Both the position numbers and the translations under genes were made by a program. Shown piece after piece: positions 19,139 to 28,766 of a stretch of 64,000 bases of DNA; within the stretch, counting starts at the first letter, position 1; each line of letters begins with the position of its first letter. The notes beneath the pieces are model-generated. The model saw only the letters and a list, made by a program, of their open reading frames with translations. It searched no databases and was not told the origin of the DNA. The DNA is from JBKQVT01 sp963727245. Its GTDB lineage: Bacteria; Planctomycetota; Planctomycetia; Pirellulales; Thermoguttaceae. Where the stretch lies: positions 62,001 through 126,000 of the forward strand of contig CAVSFO010000020.1 of the NCBI GenBank assembly GCA_963727245.1, in the 5' to 3' direction.

Positions 19139-19257
19139 CCTTGCAAGCTCCTTGTTACCGCGATCCGACGACCTGGCTCGCCTGTTTCCCTGGCGAAGAG
19201 GCGGGCAATGTACCATCTACGCGGCTGCGGCGGAAGGTGACTTTCGCCCGGCGTGGT

Positions 19258-19294
19258 CCCCTCTCCCTCCGGGAGAGGGATAGGGTGAGGGCGG
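19258..19294. repeat. CCCTCTCCC repeat, single unit
   Basis: CCCTCTCCCTCCGGGAGAGGG is followed by ATAGGGTGAGGG. It is a single unit of the family seen as pairs at 11204 and 17443. It lies just upstream of the promoter-like TATAAT at 19333-19338 for the next gene. Confidence 0.8.
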
Positions 19295-19362
19295 GCCGCC
19301 GACCGTCAATATCCGCTCCCTGCCGCCGGGGCTATAATCGAGGTGGCAATGCCGAGATAGCA

Positions 19363-20034
19363 ATGGAAGCACCGACCGATTCATCCCCGGTATCCCCCTG
19401 GCGCATGCAGTTCACGCTGCGGAGTCTGTTCGTCGTGACGACCGCGCTGGCGGTCTTCCTCGGGCTGGTGAAATGGCAAGGCCCGCTGGCCGGTGTGGTG
19501 TTCTTGCTCGTGGTCGGCCTCGCCCTCGTCGCGGCGGGGATACGAACCAAGCGACGCGGGCGGTGGATCGCGGGCCTCGTTTTGACTGTCCTGACGTTGA
19601 TTGTCCTGCCTTTGATGGTTGGCACATGCGGCGGGTCCAGGGAATGCTGGAACGGGTACGGGACCTTCCCCGTGCCAATCGAGGTCCGCGATGCGGACAC
19701 CGGAGAGCCAATCCCAAATGCTGCGGTGCGCCTGGCAGAATCGCCAGCGGCCTCGCGGGCGGTTCTTACCGATTCGCATGGCGCGGCCTCGGCGCCAGCG
19801 CGGTTCCTGGCGGGCGGCGAGCATTGCTGGTTCGAGAAGAAAGATGACCTTTATATCGGGCTCGGGCTACACGTCCTCGAGGTGAACGCTGCCGGCTATG
19901 AGCCGTTTCGGCGGTATCTGAAGGACCAAGTCGGGGTCTTTGCCTGGGACTTGCACGCCCCGCTGCCCGTGGTCCGTGTTTTCCTCAAGGCCGAAGAATC
20001 CCAACCGGCCCAACGGCGCCGCCGCGGAATCTGA
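19363..20034 (+). CDS. Membrane protein with a C-terminal extracytoplasmic beta domain
   Basis: A 223-residue protein. Two membrane segments lie near residues 17-33 and 37-53, starting with MQFTLRSLFVVTTALAVFLG, a motif common at the N-terminus of planctomycete membrane proteins. A third hydrophobic stretch is at residues 64-82. The C-terminal part (VEVRDADTGEPIPNAAVRL ... SHGAASAPARF) resembles carboxypeptidase-regulatory-like Ig domains. The start at 19363 follows TATAAT at 19333. The function is unknown. Confidence 0.65.
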   Translation: MEAPTDSSPVSPWRMQFTLRSLFVVTTALAVFLGLVKWQGPLAGVVFLLVVGLALVAAGIRTKRRGRWIAGLVLTVLTLIVLPLMVGTCGGSRECWNGYGTFPVPIEVRDADTGEPIPNAAVRLAESPAASRAVLTDSHGAASAPARFLAGGEHCWFEKKDDLYIGLGLHVLEVNAAGYEPFRRYLKDQVGVFAWDLHAPLPVVRVFLKAEESQPAQRRRRGI

Positions 20035-20134
20035 TTGGCAGAACCCTTGGGGCGACGAGCCGTCGCTGCCTACCGAGCCAGCCCCGCGCGGGGCGAAAGG
20101 AAGTGCCCTTGCCCCGTAGGGGCTGTAATGCTCC

Positions 20135-20296
20135 AGCCCAGGGTTGCCGCGCAGCGGCTACCCTGGGTCGGCGGGCCACCCGCGCCTTCAACCCCGCAGG
20201 GGTTGCGCGGACGGCGCACGAAACGAAACCCCGTTGGGGTTTTGAAATTCTCGCCATCCGAAGCCCAGGGTAGCCGCTGCGCGGCAACCCTGGGCT
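20135..20296. repeat. Inverted pair of 34-base AGCCCAGGGT elements with CCCCG-NN-GGGG hairpins
   Basis: A 34-base unit (ends AGCCCAGGGT / ACCCTGGGT) at 20135-20168 is repeated as its exact reverse complement at 20262-20296. Between and around them are short hairpins of the form CCCCGTAGGGG (20112), CCCCGCAGGGG (near 20193), CCCCGTTGGGG (near 20230) and CCCCGCACGGGG (near 20309). The element makes up most of the 321-base gap between two genes. Confidence 0.85.
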
Positions 20297-20355
20297 ATGC
20301 TATTGTGCCCCGCACGGGGCTATGGCAGGACACGAAGTTGTTCCTGCACGACGGC

Positions 20356-21711
20356 TTAAAGGACGATCTTCTGCTCGGCCTTGTCGAACTTGGCCACCTT
20401 GTCTTCCCGGAAGGCGAGCACGCCCATGATCAGCGGGGCGTGCACGCGGACGCCGATGTCGATGGGGCTGAAGGGCTTCTGGCGGCTCTTCACGCAATCG
20501 AGGAAGTTCTTCCAGAGGTTGATCGTCAGTCCCACCCCGTTCCAGGGGATCTTGATCTCCGGCAGCTTGTGGCCCGTTGCATGATCCACCGGCGCAATGC
20601 GCAGGCCCATGTTCGGCGTTTGGAGCTGGTGCTCGATGTCGTCGAAGATGATCGCGCCGTCGGTGCAGCGGAGGATCGTCTCGGTGCGGGTGTAGTTGGA
20701 CATCGAATTCATGATCGTCACGCTGGGTCCGCCGGCGTAGTCGGCCACCATATTGAACTGGTCGGGGACTTCGCGGGCGCCGAGTATTGCATCAGGCCGC
20801 CGCCGGCCACGACGCGCGTGGGGAAGTCGAGGTCCAAGACGCGGAATACCGGCGTGAAGACGTGGGTGAAGAAATCGGTGGCCGGCCCCCCGCAATAATC
20901 CCAGTACAGGCGCCAGCGGAAGAACCGCGAGGCGTCGAAGGGCAATTTCGGGGCCTCGCCGATGAAGGCGTCCCAATCGAGGTCCGCTCCCGGCTTGACG
21001 TCGGCGTCCTGGACCAGCGTCTTATCCAGGTCTGGCGCGTTGAGATCGCTGAAATAGCCGAACGGCATCCCGATCTCGCCCCATTGGCCGCGGCGAAAAT
21101 AGCCGCATTGCACCTGCTTGACCTCGCCCACCACCCCTTTCTTGATGTACTTCTTCGCTTCGTCATAGGCGGTGTCGGCAACCCATTGCGTGCCGATCTG
21201 CACGATCTTCTTGTTCTTGGTGGCCTCCTCTTCGAGCTTCTTGGCCAGATCGAACTGCGTCCAGTGCGTCATGGGCTTTTCGCAGTAGACGTCCTTGCCG
21301 GCGCGAATGGCGTCGATGGCCATGGGCGCGTGGTGCCGGTCGGGCGTGGCGATGCAGAACCACGTCGACGTTGGGGTCCTCCAGCAGGTCCTTGTGATGG
21401 TGGTAGATCTTGCCGCCGGTAAACTTCGCCGCAATCTCGACGCGGGGGCGGTAGATGTCGCAGACGGCGACCACGTCGACGCGGCCGGCCGCCTTCAGCT
21501 TCTTCAAGCAATTGTAATGTTCATAGGCGAAACGAGCGCCGCAGCCGATCTGGCCCACGCGAATCCGCTCGTTGGCGCCTTGGACCCGGTCGTCGGCAAT
21601 GACGTAGGGGACGGCAAAGAGCGAGGCCGCTCCCGCGGCCGCCGTGGCCTTGCAGAAATCGCGGCGGCTGCTGCCGCCGCGCTTTTCAGACTGTTCGGGC
21701 GAGGGAACCAT
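20356..21711 (-). CDS. Tat-exported Gfo/Idh/MocA-family oxidoreductase (two frameshifts)
   Basis: About 451 residues. The N-terminus has a twin-arginine signal (SSRRDFCKATAAAGAASLFAVPYVIA), so the enzyme is probably folded in the cytoplasm and exported. The Rossmann site is RVGQIGCGARFAYEH, the family motif is VYCEKPMTHW, and NWKNFLDCVKSRQKP-like residues near the end match the family. The frame breaks near 21362 and 20783, and all segments align in order. AGGAG precedes the ATG. The next gene upstream on this strand is a PmoA-like protein, a frequent planctomycete neighbour of such oxidoreductases. The substrate is unknown. Confidence 0.83.
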
Positions 21712-21775
21712 GCAAGAGTCTCCTTGAGGTGAGAGGTGTGTTTGGCGTGCCTGGTGTGACGATCGAAAAAAATTT

Positions 21776-22802
21776 CTAGGGCTCTAACTCGACCCATTTC
21801 TGATACACCGCTTCCACCCGGTCCTTGTCGACCGCGCCGTCCCAGAGGGCGATCCCGAAGCGGAGGTCCAACGGCGCACCGGGCCTGACCGCGATCGGCT
21901 TTTTATCGACGTTCAGCGCCGGTGAGGAAGGCAAACCCGCCCTTAATGTGCAAGTGGCAGAAATAGGGGGGTTGGGGATTCTTGGGATGGTGGAACATGG
22001 CGATGGTCACGAGTTTGTTGTCGGCGGTGGCGGTGTAGGCGCACCACTTGGACTGCGTCACCCGCTTGTTGTCGATGGCCTGCCCGTCCGAGCCGAGCGT
22101 ACTGCTTTCATGGCCCGTCGAGTTAAAGAAGCGGCCCGGGCCGTCCATCGACACCGCGAACCGCGTGCCCAGGCCGGAAAAGTCCGAGCCGCCGAGCTTC
22201 ACCGCCTTGTTCCCCGGCACGCTCAGAATGGATCGCCACGTGAGCAAGGTCACGTTGATCTTGTGGGGATCGGCGCCGGGGATCGGCTTCTTGGGGGCGT
22301 CGATCTTGGAATCGGCAAAGGCGCTGATCGTCCGCCGCTCCCGCAACGACACCGTGCCGTTGGGCGCCACCCAGTCCAAAGGCTGCGTAAAGGTAACCCG
22401 CAACGTCGCCGGTTCGCCGCCGAGATGCACGTCCTCCAGCGGCTTGGGCACTTCGCGGCCGGCAACCGGCACGTCGCACCAAAAATCTTGCCCGTCCACC
22501 GACAGGGCAAACATCATGCCGTGGTGATGCCGATGATCGTGCGGCGAATCGCGGAGGATTTGCACGCCGCCGGGCGTCCAAAGCTCGCGCAGGAACGGCC
22601 TCATCGGCGACTCGGTCGCGCGGTAGGTTGCAATCGTGTGGCCGTCGACCTCTATCGTGACGTCCTGGTCCATTTGCAGCCGCAAGGATTTGGGCGGATC
22701 GGCGATCGCCGCCGTACAGGAAAGCAAGGCCGCCCAACAGGCGACGCTCGCCACGACCATCCAGCGCATTACGGTTGCTCTTGCCATCTCTGGGACGTTC
22801 AT
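21776..22802 (-). CDS. Secreted PmoA-family (DUF6807) protein (frameshift near 21922)
   Basis: About 342 residues with a signal peptide (RWMVVASVACWAALLSCTAAIA). The family signature is the histidine-rich SPHDHRHHHGMMFALSVDG, followed by FFNSTGHESSTLGSDGQ and a C-terminal FHHPKNPQPPYFCHLH. The last 48 residues (ALNVDKKPIAVRPGAPLDLR ... VYQKWVELEP) lie in another frame after a missing base near 21922. The family is named for a methane-oxygenase-like annotation, but the real activity in planctomycetes is not established and is probably carbohydrate-related. Confidence 0.75.
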
Positions 22803-23021
22803 CAGGAAGACCTTTCTTCAGGCGGAAGGGTGGGTGGTGCAGGGCCGTGTCCGCGGCTCCGGGGGGGGGCAACTGCGCAACGGCGCTGCCCCTATTTTCG
22901 ACAACGCGAATGTCGCCGTCAACAATTGGGGGAGGTTTTTCTGCCAATTCCCGTCTTTCTCGCCAAAGGAAACCCCACCAAGGAACTTGCCCGCCCCGGC
23001 CGTCCCCGCCATAATGATGGT

Positions 23022-23930
23022 ATGTCCGCACTCGCCCTGGAAGTGCTCGTTCTGCTGGGCGCCGCCGCAGGCCCGCTGGGCCCCGGCGACTACGAGCGGG
23101 TCGTGATCGTCGCCGATGCCGGCCGCTCCTACCTGCTCCACGTGCCGCCGAAATACGACCCTAAGAAGCCCACCCCGGTGGTCCTCAGCCTGCACGGGGC
23201 CTGGGCCAATGCGCGGCTCCACGCCGGCTTCTGCGGACTCAACAGCAAGGCCGACCAGGCCGGATTCATCGTCGTCTCCCCGAACGGCCGGGGGATCGGC
23301 AGCCTGTTGTTTTGGAACTCGGGGATGGTTCGTCCCCGGCGGGGCGCCGAGCAGGCCGACGACGTGCAATTCATCGCCAAGGTGCTCGACAACGTCAACA
23401 AGGTGGTCCATGTCGATCCGAAGCGGGTCTACGCCACCGGTATGTCCAACGGCGGCATGATGTGCTATCGGTTGGCCGCCGAGCTTTCCGACCGCATCGC
23501 GGCCATCGCCCCCGTAAGCGGCACCCTGTCGATGGACGTAGCCAAACTGAAGCGGCCCGTCCCGGTGATGCACTTTCACGGCACCGCCGACACGCTGGTC
23601 CCCTACAACGGCCGCAACGACCGCAGCCTGAAATTCCTGAACTTCAAGTCGGTCGAGGAGACGATGGCGATCTGGGCCCGGCTCGACGGTTGCCCTGCCA
23701 AGCCGAAGATCGAGAAGTTGCCCGACACGGCCCACGACGGCACCCGCGTGATCAAGAAGACCTACGGGCCGGGCAAGCAGGGGGCGGAAGTCGTGTTGCT
23801 AGTCATCGAAGGCGGCGGCCACACCTGGCCGGGCCGCAGTGCAATCGAAGAAGTCCTGGGCAAAGCGACCAAGCAGATTTCCGCCAACGACCTGATTTGG
23901 GAGTTCTTCCAGAAGCATCCGATGAAGTGA
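23022..23930 (+). CDS. PHB-depolymerase/feruloyl-esterase-like alpha/beta hydrolase
   Basis: A 302-residue secreted hydrolase. The nucleophile is in GMSNGGMM (G-x-S-x-G), the oxyanion region is VVLSLHGAWANA, the acid is in HFHGTADTLVPYNG, and the histidine is in GGGHTWPG. All are typical of the LpqC/esterase PHB depolymerase group, which cleaves esters in polyhydroxyalkanoates or plant polysaccharides. A weak signal peptide (LALEVLVLLGAAAGPLG) follows the start. The Met at 23022 is the first in frame after intergenic sequence. The gene is intact and stands alone. Confidence 0.82.
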   Translation: MSALALEVLVLLGAAAGPLGPGDYERVVIVADAGRSYLLHVPPKYDPKKPTPVVLSLHGAWANARLHAGFCGLNSKADQAGFIVVSPNGRGIGSLLFWNSGMVRPRRGAEQADDVQFIAKVLDNVNKVVHVDPKRVYATGMSNGGMMCYRLAAELSDRIAAIAPVSGTLSMDVAKLKRPVPVMHFHGTADTLVPYNGRNDRSLKFLNFKSVEETMAIWARLDGCPAKPKIEKLPDTAHDGTRVIKKTYGPGKQGAEVVLLVIEGGGHTWPGRSAIEEVLGKATKQISANDLIWEFFQKHPMK

Positions 23931-23972
23931 CGCCGGAAACGGGTCGCGCGCAAAAACCCTTACCGCAGGCGT

Positions 23973-25142
23973 TTATTCCGCATCCGCATCTTTGTCTCCG
24001 CCTTTCTTGTCCTTGTCGCCGTCCTCCCAGTCGTCGTCTTCGTCGTCCTCATCCTCTAGGTCTTCATCCTCGTCCCAGTCCTCGTCTTCGTCCCAGTCCT
24101 CATCCTCGTCCCAGTCCTCGTCTTCATCTTCGTCTTCGTCGAGGTCGTCATCGTCGACTTCTTCCCACGGCTCGTCGTCGAAGTCGTCGTCCTCGTCGTC
24201 ATCCTCGTCGTCATCCTCATCCTCGTCATCGAGGTCTTCATCCTCGTCGCGGGGACCGGCGTCAAGGTAGGAGCGGTCAGGGCAATCGGTGGGGGGCAAC
24301 GTGGTGGTGAAACCGCCGCCTTCCAATTCTTCGGGCAGGGCTTTGATGGCAGCAAGGGTTTTCATGGGGGTTTCCTCCTTCGCTTCGCGGGGACAATTCG
24401 GGTGGTTTGAAGTTTCCTTTTCCGGTTCGGCGACGGCCTCGCCGAGATCCTGGGTAACTCGCTTGGTAATCGGCACAACGTCGGTCTGAGGTAAATCTTC
24501 TAAATGGCGGAGCCCGAAGACCTGAAGAAACCGCGCCGTCGTTGCATACAGCAACGGCCGCCCCAGTTCTTCAGATCGCCCGGCAATCCGCACCAGGTCG
24601 CGTTCCACGAGTTGGCGGAGGATTTCGCCGCACTGCACGCCGCGGATCGCCTCGATCTCGGCGCGCAGCACGGGTTGCCGGTAAGCCACCACGGCCAAGG
24701 TTTCCAGGGCCGGCGGGGACAACCGAATTTCGACGGGTGTGGGATGCAGTCGCCGCAGCCAGGGTGCAAACTTGGGCCGCGTCATCAACTGAAACCCGCC
24801 CGCCACCTCCTCCACGCGAAACGCACTTCCATCGGCATCATATCGCCGGTTTAGCGTTCGGACCAGTGTACGCGCTTTCGTGCCGTCCGCCAAGCCGGCT
24901 AATTGCGCCAATTTGCGACTTCCCAAGGGCTGCCGCGCAAGGAAGAGGACCGCCTCCAGCCTCGCCATTCGGGGGGGCAGTGCCTCCGGCCTTTCTCCGC
25001 CGGCCCTTTCCTTCGCGGGCTTACCCCCCGGAAAGCGGAAAATTCCCCTCCCCGACCCTTCCAGATTCCAACGGCCGGCCAGCCGGTAACGCAGCGCCAC
25101 GCTGCGCAGCAAAATCCCGGTACTCCGCGGCTGCCCGTGCAT
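23973..25142 (-). CDS. scpB: Segregation and condensation protein B with a long poly-acidic tail
   Basis: ScpB is the winged-helix partner of Smc and ScpA in chromosome condensation. The core (MARLEAVLFLARQPLGSRKL ... VEEVAGGFQLMTRPKFAPWL ... LETLAVVAYRQPVLRAEIE, GRPLLYATTARFLQVFGL) is typical. After about residue 255 the frame continues without a stop into a tail of about 130 residues. Its last 80 are almost all Asp and Glu, with DEDEDW units repeated. The start is uncertain: Met at 25142 is used here, and Met at 24968 begins exactly at the core. An upstream extension is plausible for planctomycete ScpB. A Met at 24365 could instead start a separate acidic protein, but no stop separates the two. 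Confidence 0.8.
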   Translation of the reverse strand: MHGQPRSTGILLRSVALRYRLAGRWNLEGSGRGIFRFPGGKPAKERAGGERPEALPPRMARLEAVLFLARQPLGSRKLAQLAGLADGTKARTLVRTLNRRYDADGSAFRVEEVAGGFQLMTRPKFAPWLRRLHPTPVEIRLSPPALETLAVVAYRQPVLRAEIEAIRGVQCGEILRQLVERDLVRIAGRSEELGRPLLYATTARFLQVFGLRHLEDLPQTDVVPITKRVTQDLGEAVAEPEKETSNHPNCPREAKEETPMKTLAAIKALPEELEGGGFTTTLPPTDCPDRSYLDAGPRDEDEDLDDEDEDDDEDDDEDDDFDDEPWEEVDDDDLDEDEDEDEDWDEDEDWDEDEDWDEDEDLEDEDDEDDDWEDGDKDKKGGDKDADAE

Positions 25143-25435
25143 CCCGTTTACACTATGCTCGCCCCCAGCCATTTGGCAAGGCCCCGGCAGCACGGAAAAA
25201 AAGAAATTCGTCGCGGTCCCCTCGCGCCTGTCCGACCGCGTGCTACGGCTTCATCATAGCCCGAGGCGAAAGCAAGGGGGAAACGACGGTAGACGCCGGC
25301 GTGGCAGACCCCTCGCTTGCGCATCGGGCGAGTGTCCCGACGCGGGCCGTGAACGGTTACACGGTTGGTCGGCCAGTGCACCGCCGCGTGGCCGAAAAAT
25401 CGGCCCGGATACCCCCTGGGTGCCGGCGCCGCGCG

Positions 25436-26161
25436 TTACCTCCCCGAACTCCACAACTCGACCTGCTGCAGTACCTGCGACATCGCCCGCAGGGGATCGG
25501 TATCGTTGGCCTCGAAGACTTGGGGGTAGTTGGGATTTCCGCCCACGGCCATTTTGCAATAGAAGCGATACTTTTGCTGCTGGCCGCCCCAAGATTCCAA
25601 CAGGTAGTAGGTGGCGCCCAGTTGCCGCAGCCGATTTTGGATCCTGGTGTAGGGATCGTTTTCCGCCGGCTGAGGAGGGGCCGGCGGCAGCCGTAGCGGC
25701 CGCGCTACGGGATCGGCGGCTGTTTCATAGTGGGTCGGAACCACGGCGGAGGCCGGCCGCTGCATCGCGTCGGGAGGGCAGGAGGCAGCCATTGCCGGCG
25801 GCTCGGAGGGCAGCGGCATCGGGGTCGGCATCTGCGTTGGCCCCTCTTCGACCGGGCTGACCGGCGAGGGGACGCTCATTGCCGCATTGCTCGCCATCGG
25901 CGCGGCGGCGGGCTCGAACTTGGGCGGCTCCTCCAGCGTCGTGCTGCTCTTGGCCGCCGGTCCCTGCGCGATGGTGGCCAGCGTGGGCCAACGCCCCTCT
26001 TTCAACGCCTTGATCGCATCCGGCAGCGAACTGCCAAACAGGGCGGCCAAAGGGATGGCGATCAGGCACACCATCATGACCAGGGCACGAAACATCGCCA
26101 CTGCGGAAGATTGTTCTGCCACCGGCGCCTCGCTTTGCTTGATGAACTTCGTGGTTCGCAC
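25436..26161 (-). CDS. Membrane-anchored protein of unknown function
   Basis: A 241-residue protein with a GTG start (MRTTKFIKQSEAPVAEQSSA). One membrane helix (MFRALVMMVCLIAIPLAALFG) is followed by a Pro/Ala-rich linker of about 110 residues. A compact C-terminal domain of about 75 residues comes last (YTRIQNRLRQLGATYYLLESWGGQQQKYRFYCKMAV). I do not recognise the family. The domain probably lies outside the cytoplasmic membrane. The gene is divergent from the cysteine desulfurase gene. Confidence 0.65.
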   Translation of the reverse strand: MRTTKFIKQSEAPVAEQSSAVAMFRALVMMVCLIAIPLAALFGSSLPDAIKALKEGRWPTLATIAQGPAAKSSTTLEEPPKFEPAAAPMASNAAMSVPSPVSPVEEGPTQMPTPMPLPSEPPAMAASCPPDAMQRPASAVVPTHYETAADPVARPLRLPPAPPQPAENDPYTRIQNRLRQLGATYYLLESWGGQQQKYRFYCKMAVGGNPNYPQVFEANDTDPLRAMSQVLQQVELWSSGR

Positions 26162-26292
26162 GGTCCCACACGAACCCGATAGGAACCGATACGGTCAGGG
26201 ACATGATACCGGGAGCGGCAAGTTCCGGGCAACGCCAATATCGCGGCAACACAAACCTTGCCAAACTAAGAACTTGCGCCAATAATGACGAG

Positions 26293-27444
26293 ATGCAGTC
26301 GATCTATCTCGACCACAACGCCACAACGCCCACCCGCCCGGAGGTCGCCCACGCCATCGCCCAGTGTTATGCGGCGGGGTATGCCAACCCGGCCAGCCAA
26401 CACCAGCCCGGGCAGCAAGCCCGCCGCCTGCTGGAAGACGCCCGCGGGCGGATCGCCGCAATCCTTGGCGGCAGCCTGAGCGGCCCGCAGCCCGACCGGC
26501 TGCTCTTCACCAGCAGCGGAACCGAGGCCAATAACCTGGCCATCCTGGGGATCGCCCTTGCTCGCGGCGCCAGCGGCGGACAGATCGTCATCTCCGCCAT
26601 CGAACATGCCAGCGTAATTGGACCGGCCGAACACCTGCTGGAACGCGGTTTCCGGCTCGACACCCTCGGCGTCAGCGGCGACGGCGTTGTCTGCGTCGAG
26701 CGGCTCCGGCCGCTGTTGGGCCCTCAGACCCGCTTGGTCAGCGTGATTCTGGGCAATCACGAGACGGGCGTGCTGCAACCGGTGGCCGAATTGGCCGCCC
26801 TCTGCAACCAGGCCGGCGTGCCCCTGCACAGCGACGCCGTCGCCGTGGCCGGCAAACTGCCCCTGGATTTCCGCCGCCTGGGCCTGGCTGCCATGAGCGT
26901 TGCCGCCCACAAGTTTCAGGGTCCGCTGGGCATCGCTGCCCTGCTGGTCCGCCACAACGTCGCGCTGCAACCCATCCTCTTCGGCGGGCACCAACAACAG
27001 GGTCTGCGGCCGGGCACGGAGCCGGTCGCGCTGGCGGTCGGCATGGCCACCGCCCTGGAACTATGGCAGCAAGAGCAAGACGCCGAAGTGCGGAGGCTGA
27101 CCGCCCTGCGCAATCGGCTCGAGGCAGGTTTGAAGGCCGGCTACCCCGAGGCCATCGTCCATGGCCAAGCTGTGGGCCGGCTACCGCAGACCACCAACAT
27201 CGCCTTTCCCGGCCTTGACGGGCAGGTGCTGCTGGTGGCGTTGGACATGGCGGGCGTGGCCTGCTCGGCAGGGTCCGCCTGTGCCAGCGGCTCCAGCGAG
27301 CTTTCACCGACCCTGCGGGCCATGCAATTATCCAACGACCTGGTGGGCAGTTCCCTGCGGCTGAGTCTTGGCGCGACCACGACCGAGGCCGAGATCGACG
27401 AAGCGGTGCGGCGGATCGTCCACGTCTGCCGGGAACTGCGATAG
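26293..27444 (+). CDS. Cysteine desulfurase (NifS/IscS family)
   Basis: A 383-residue PLP enzyme that takes sulfur from cysteine for Fe-S clusters and thiolation. It starts MQSIYLDHNATTPTRPEVAH. TSSGTEANNLAILG binds the cofactor phosphate. The PLP lysine is in SVAAHKFQGPLG. The mobile catalytic cysteine loop is ACSAGSACASGSSELSP. The Met at 26293 is the family start, although the frame is open upstream. A second, different cysteine desulfurase is encoded at 35303-36484. Confidence 0.92.
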   Translation: MQSIYLDHNATTPTRPEVAHAIAQCYAAGYANPASQHQPGQQARRLLEDARGRIAAILGGSLSGPQPDRLLFTSSGTEANNLAILGIALARGASGGQIVISAIEHASVIGPAEHLLERGFRLDTLGVSGDGVVCVERLRPLLGPQTRLVSVILGNHETGVLQPVAELAALCNQAGVPLHSDAVAVAGKLPLDFRRLGLAAMSVAAHKFQGPLGIAALLVRHNVALQPILFGGHQQQGLRPGTEPVALAVGMATALELWQQEQDAEVRRLTALRNRLEAGLKAGYPEAIVHGQAVGRLPQTTNIAFPGLDGQVLLVALDMAGVACSAGSACASGSSELSPTLRAMQLSNDLVGSSLRLSLGATTTEAEIDEAVRRIVHVCRELR

Positions 27445-27454
27445 ATCTCCCCAA

Positions 27455-27498
27455 GGGGACAGTCCCATTTTCGTCGGACGAAAATTGGGACAGTCCCC
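27455..27498. repeat. GGGACAGTCCC double-palindrome repeat
   Basis: Two GGGACAGTCCC arms flank an inner palindrome TTTTCGTCGGACGAAAA, so the whole 44 bases fold as a long hairpin. Nearly identical copies are at 36513 and 53899. It lies just past the cysteine desulfurase stop codon. Confidence 0.9.
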
Positions 27499-27591
27499 AA
27501 CTTATTCTTTTACAGGCCGCAAGGCCCCGAAAGACTGCGATTTTTCCGGGGAAAATTGCCTCTGTGCCGGCTCGTATCGCCGGCCCGGTTT

Positions 27592-27600
27592 TGCTATAAT
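27592..27600 (+). promoter_or_regulatory. Extended -10 promoter of dnaA
   Basis: TGCTATAAT gives a perfect TATAAT with the extended TGn. No good -35 hexamer lies 17 bases upstream, as expected for an extended -10 promoter. It is 78 bases before the proposed dnaA start. Confidence 0.5.
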
Positions 27601-27677
27601 ACGACCTTTCCAAAGCGGCCGACTTTCCGCCGGTTATGGGGATCGGCCAGGGTCCGCTTGGACGAGGTGCGCCCGAC

Positions 27678-28754
27678 ATGACCGATGGTCTCGTAGCAAT
27701 CCCGCTGAAGGGGCAGCCGATGGCGTGCGATGCCGGCGCCGGCGGGGACCAATGCCAGCAGACCTCGCTGGGACAATTCCTCGCCGGGCCGGAAAATTAC
27801 CTGGTGGAACCGGCCATCGCCGGCGTCCTCCAACGCCGCCCGACAGCCTATAACCCCCTCGTCCTCCATGGCCCCAGCGGGACGGGCAAGTCGCACCTCG
27901 CCCGTGGATTGGCGGCCGCCTGGCGCAATCGCTTCCCCGGACAACCGGTGGTCTATACCACCGCGGTCGATTTCGCCCGGGAGCTGGCCGATGCCATCGA
28001 AACCCAGGCGGTGCTCGATCTTCGCACGCGGTATCGGACGGCCAGCTTGCTGGTCTTCGAGGATGCCGGCCGCCTGGCCGAGCGACCGGCCGCCCAGGTC
28101 GAGTTGATTCATACGTTGGACGCCGTTTTGCGGGAGGGCGGCCAAGTGGTGGTCACGGCGTCGGCGCCGCCGGCCGAGTTGCCGGGCCTCATGCCCGCGT
28201 TGCAAAGCCGGCTGCTGGCCGGCCTGGCGGTGCCGCTGTCTGCCCCTGGCGCGACGGCGCGGCTGGCCATTCTGCGGCGCTTGGCCAGTTTGCGGGAGAT
28301 CAATCTGAGCGACCCGATTGCGCAGGCATTGGCGGAAGGACTTGACGGCACCGTGCCGGAACTGCTGGGGGCCTTGGTGCAGTTGGACGTGCCCGCCCGC
28401 ATGGATGGCAAGCCGATCAACGCGGAGGCAGTCCGCGACTACTTGGCGGGCCGCCACGGCGCCAGGCGGCCGCAAGTCCATGAAATCGCCATCCTGACAG
28501 CCCGCTATTTTTCGCTCAAGCTGGCCGACCTGCGGGGTTCCTCGCGGCGGCGGCCGATCCTTCGTGCCCGCGACGTGGCTATGTACCTGGTGCGGTCGGT
28601 CTGCCGCGCCAGCCTCCAGCAGATCGGCCTTTACTTTGGCGGTCGCGACCATACCACGGTCATGCACGCCTGCCGCAAGACCGAGGCCCTCCTGAAGAGC
28701 GACGCGGCAATCCGGCAAGCTGTGGAGCAATTACGGCAGAAATTACAGGCATAA
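27678..28754 (+). CDS. dnaA: Chromosomal replication initiator DnaA, short form without domain I
   Basis: A 358-residue AAA+ initiator. Domain III has Walker A (GPSGTGKSHLARGL) and SLLVFEDAGRLAERP. Domain IV ends with the box-binding helix-turn-helix ASLQQIGLYFGGRDHTTVMHACRK. Only about 25 residues precede FLAGPENYLVEPAI, so the N-terminal DnaB/DiaA-interaction domain I and linker are missing. FEDAG is an unusual Walker B (DDLQ in most DnaA). The ATG at 27678 has GAGG upstream; an ATG at 27636 lacks one. A DnaA box and dnaN follow. The position and HTH make the assignment firm. Confidence 0.93.
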   Translation: MTDGLVAIPLKGQPMACDAGAGGDQCQQTSLGQFLAGPENYLVEPAIAGVLQRRPTAYNPLVLHGPSGTGKSHLARGLAAAWRNRFPGQPVVYTTAVDFARELADAIETQAVLDLRTRYRTASLLVFEDAGRLAERPAAQVELIHTLDAVLREGGQVVVTASAPPAELPGLMPALQSRLLAGLAVPLSAPGATARLAILRRLASLREINLSDPIAQALAEGLDGTVPELLGALVQLDVPARMDGKPINAEAVRDYLAGRHGARRPQVHEIAILTARYFSLKLADLRGSSRRRPILRARDVAMYLVRSVCRASLQQIGLYFGGRDHTTVMHACRKTEALLKSDAAIRQAVEQLRQKLQA

Positions 28755-28766
28755 TTCGGCTATGGA

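Noticed and set aside
24060..24260. CRISPR or satellite array from the repetitive GTCGTCCTC-type sequence
   Set aside because: The repetition comes from Asp/Glu codons in the ScpB tail.
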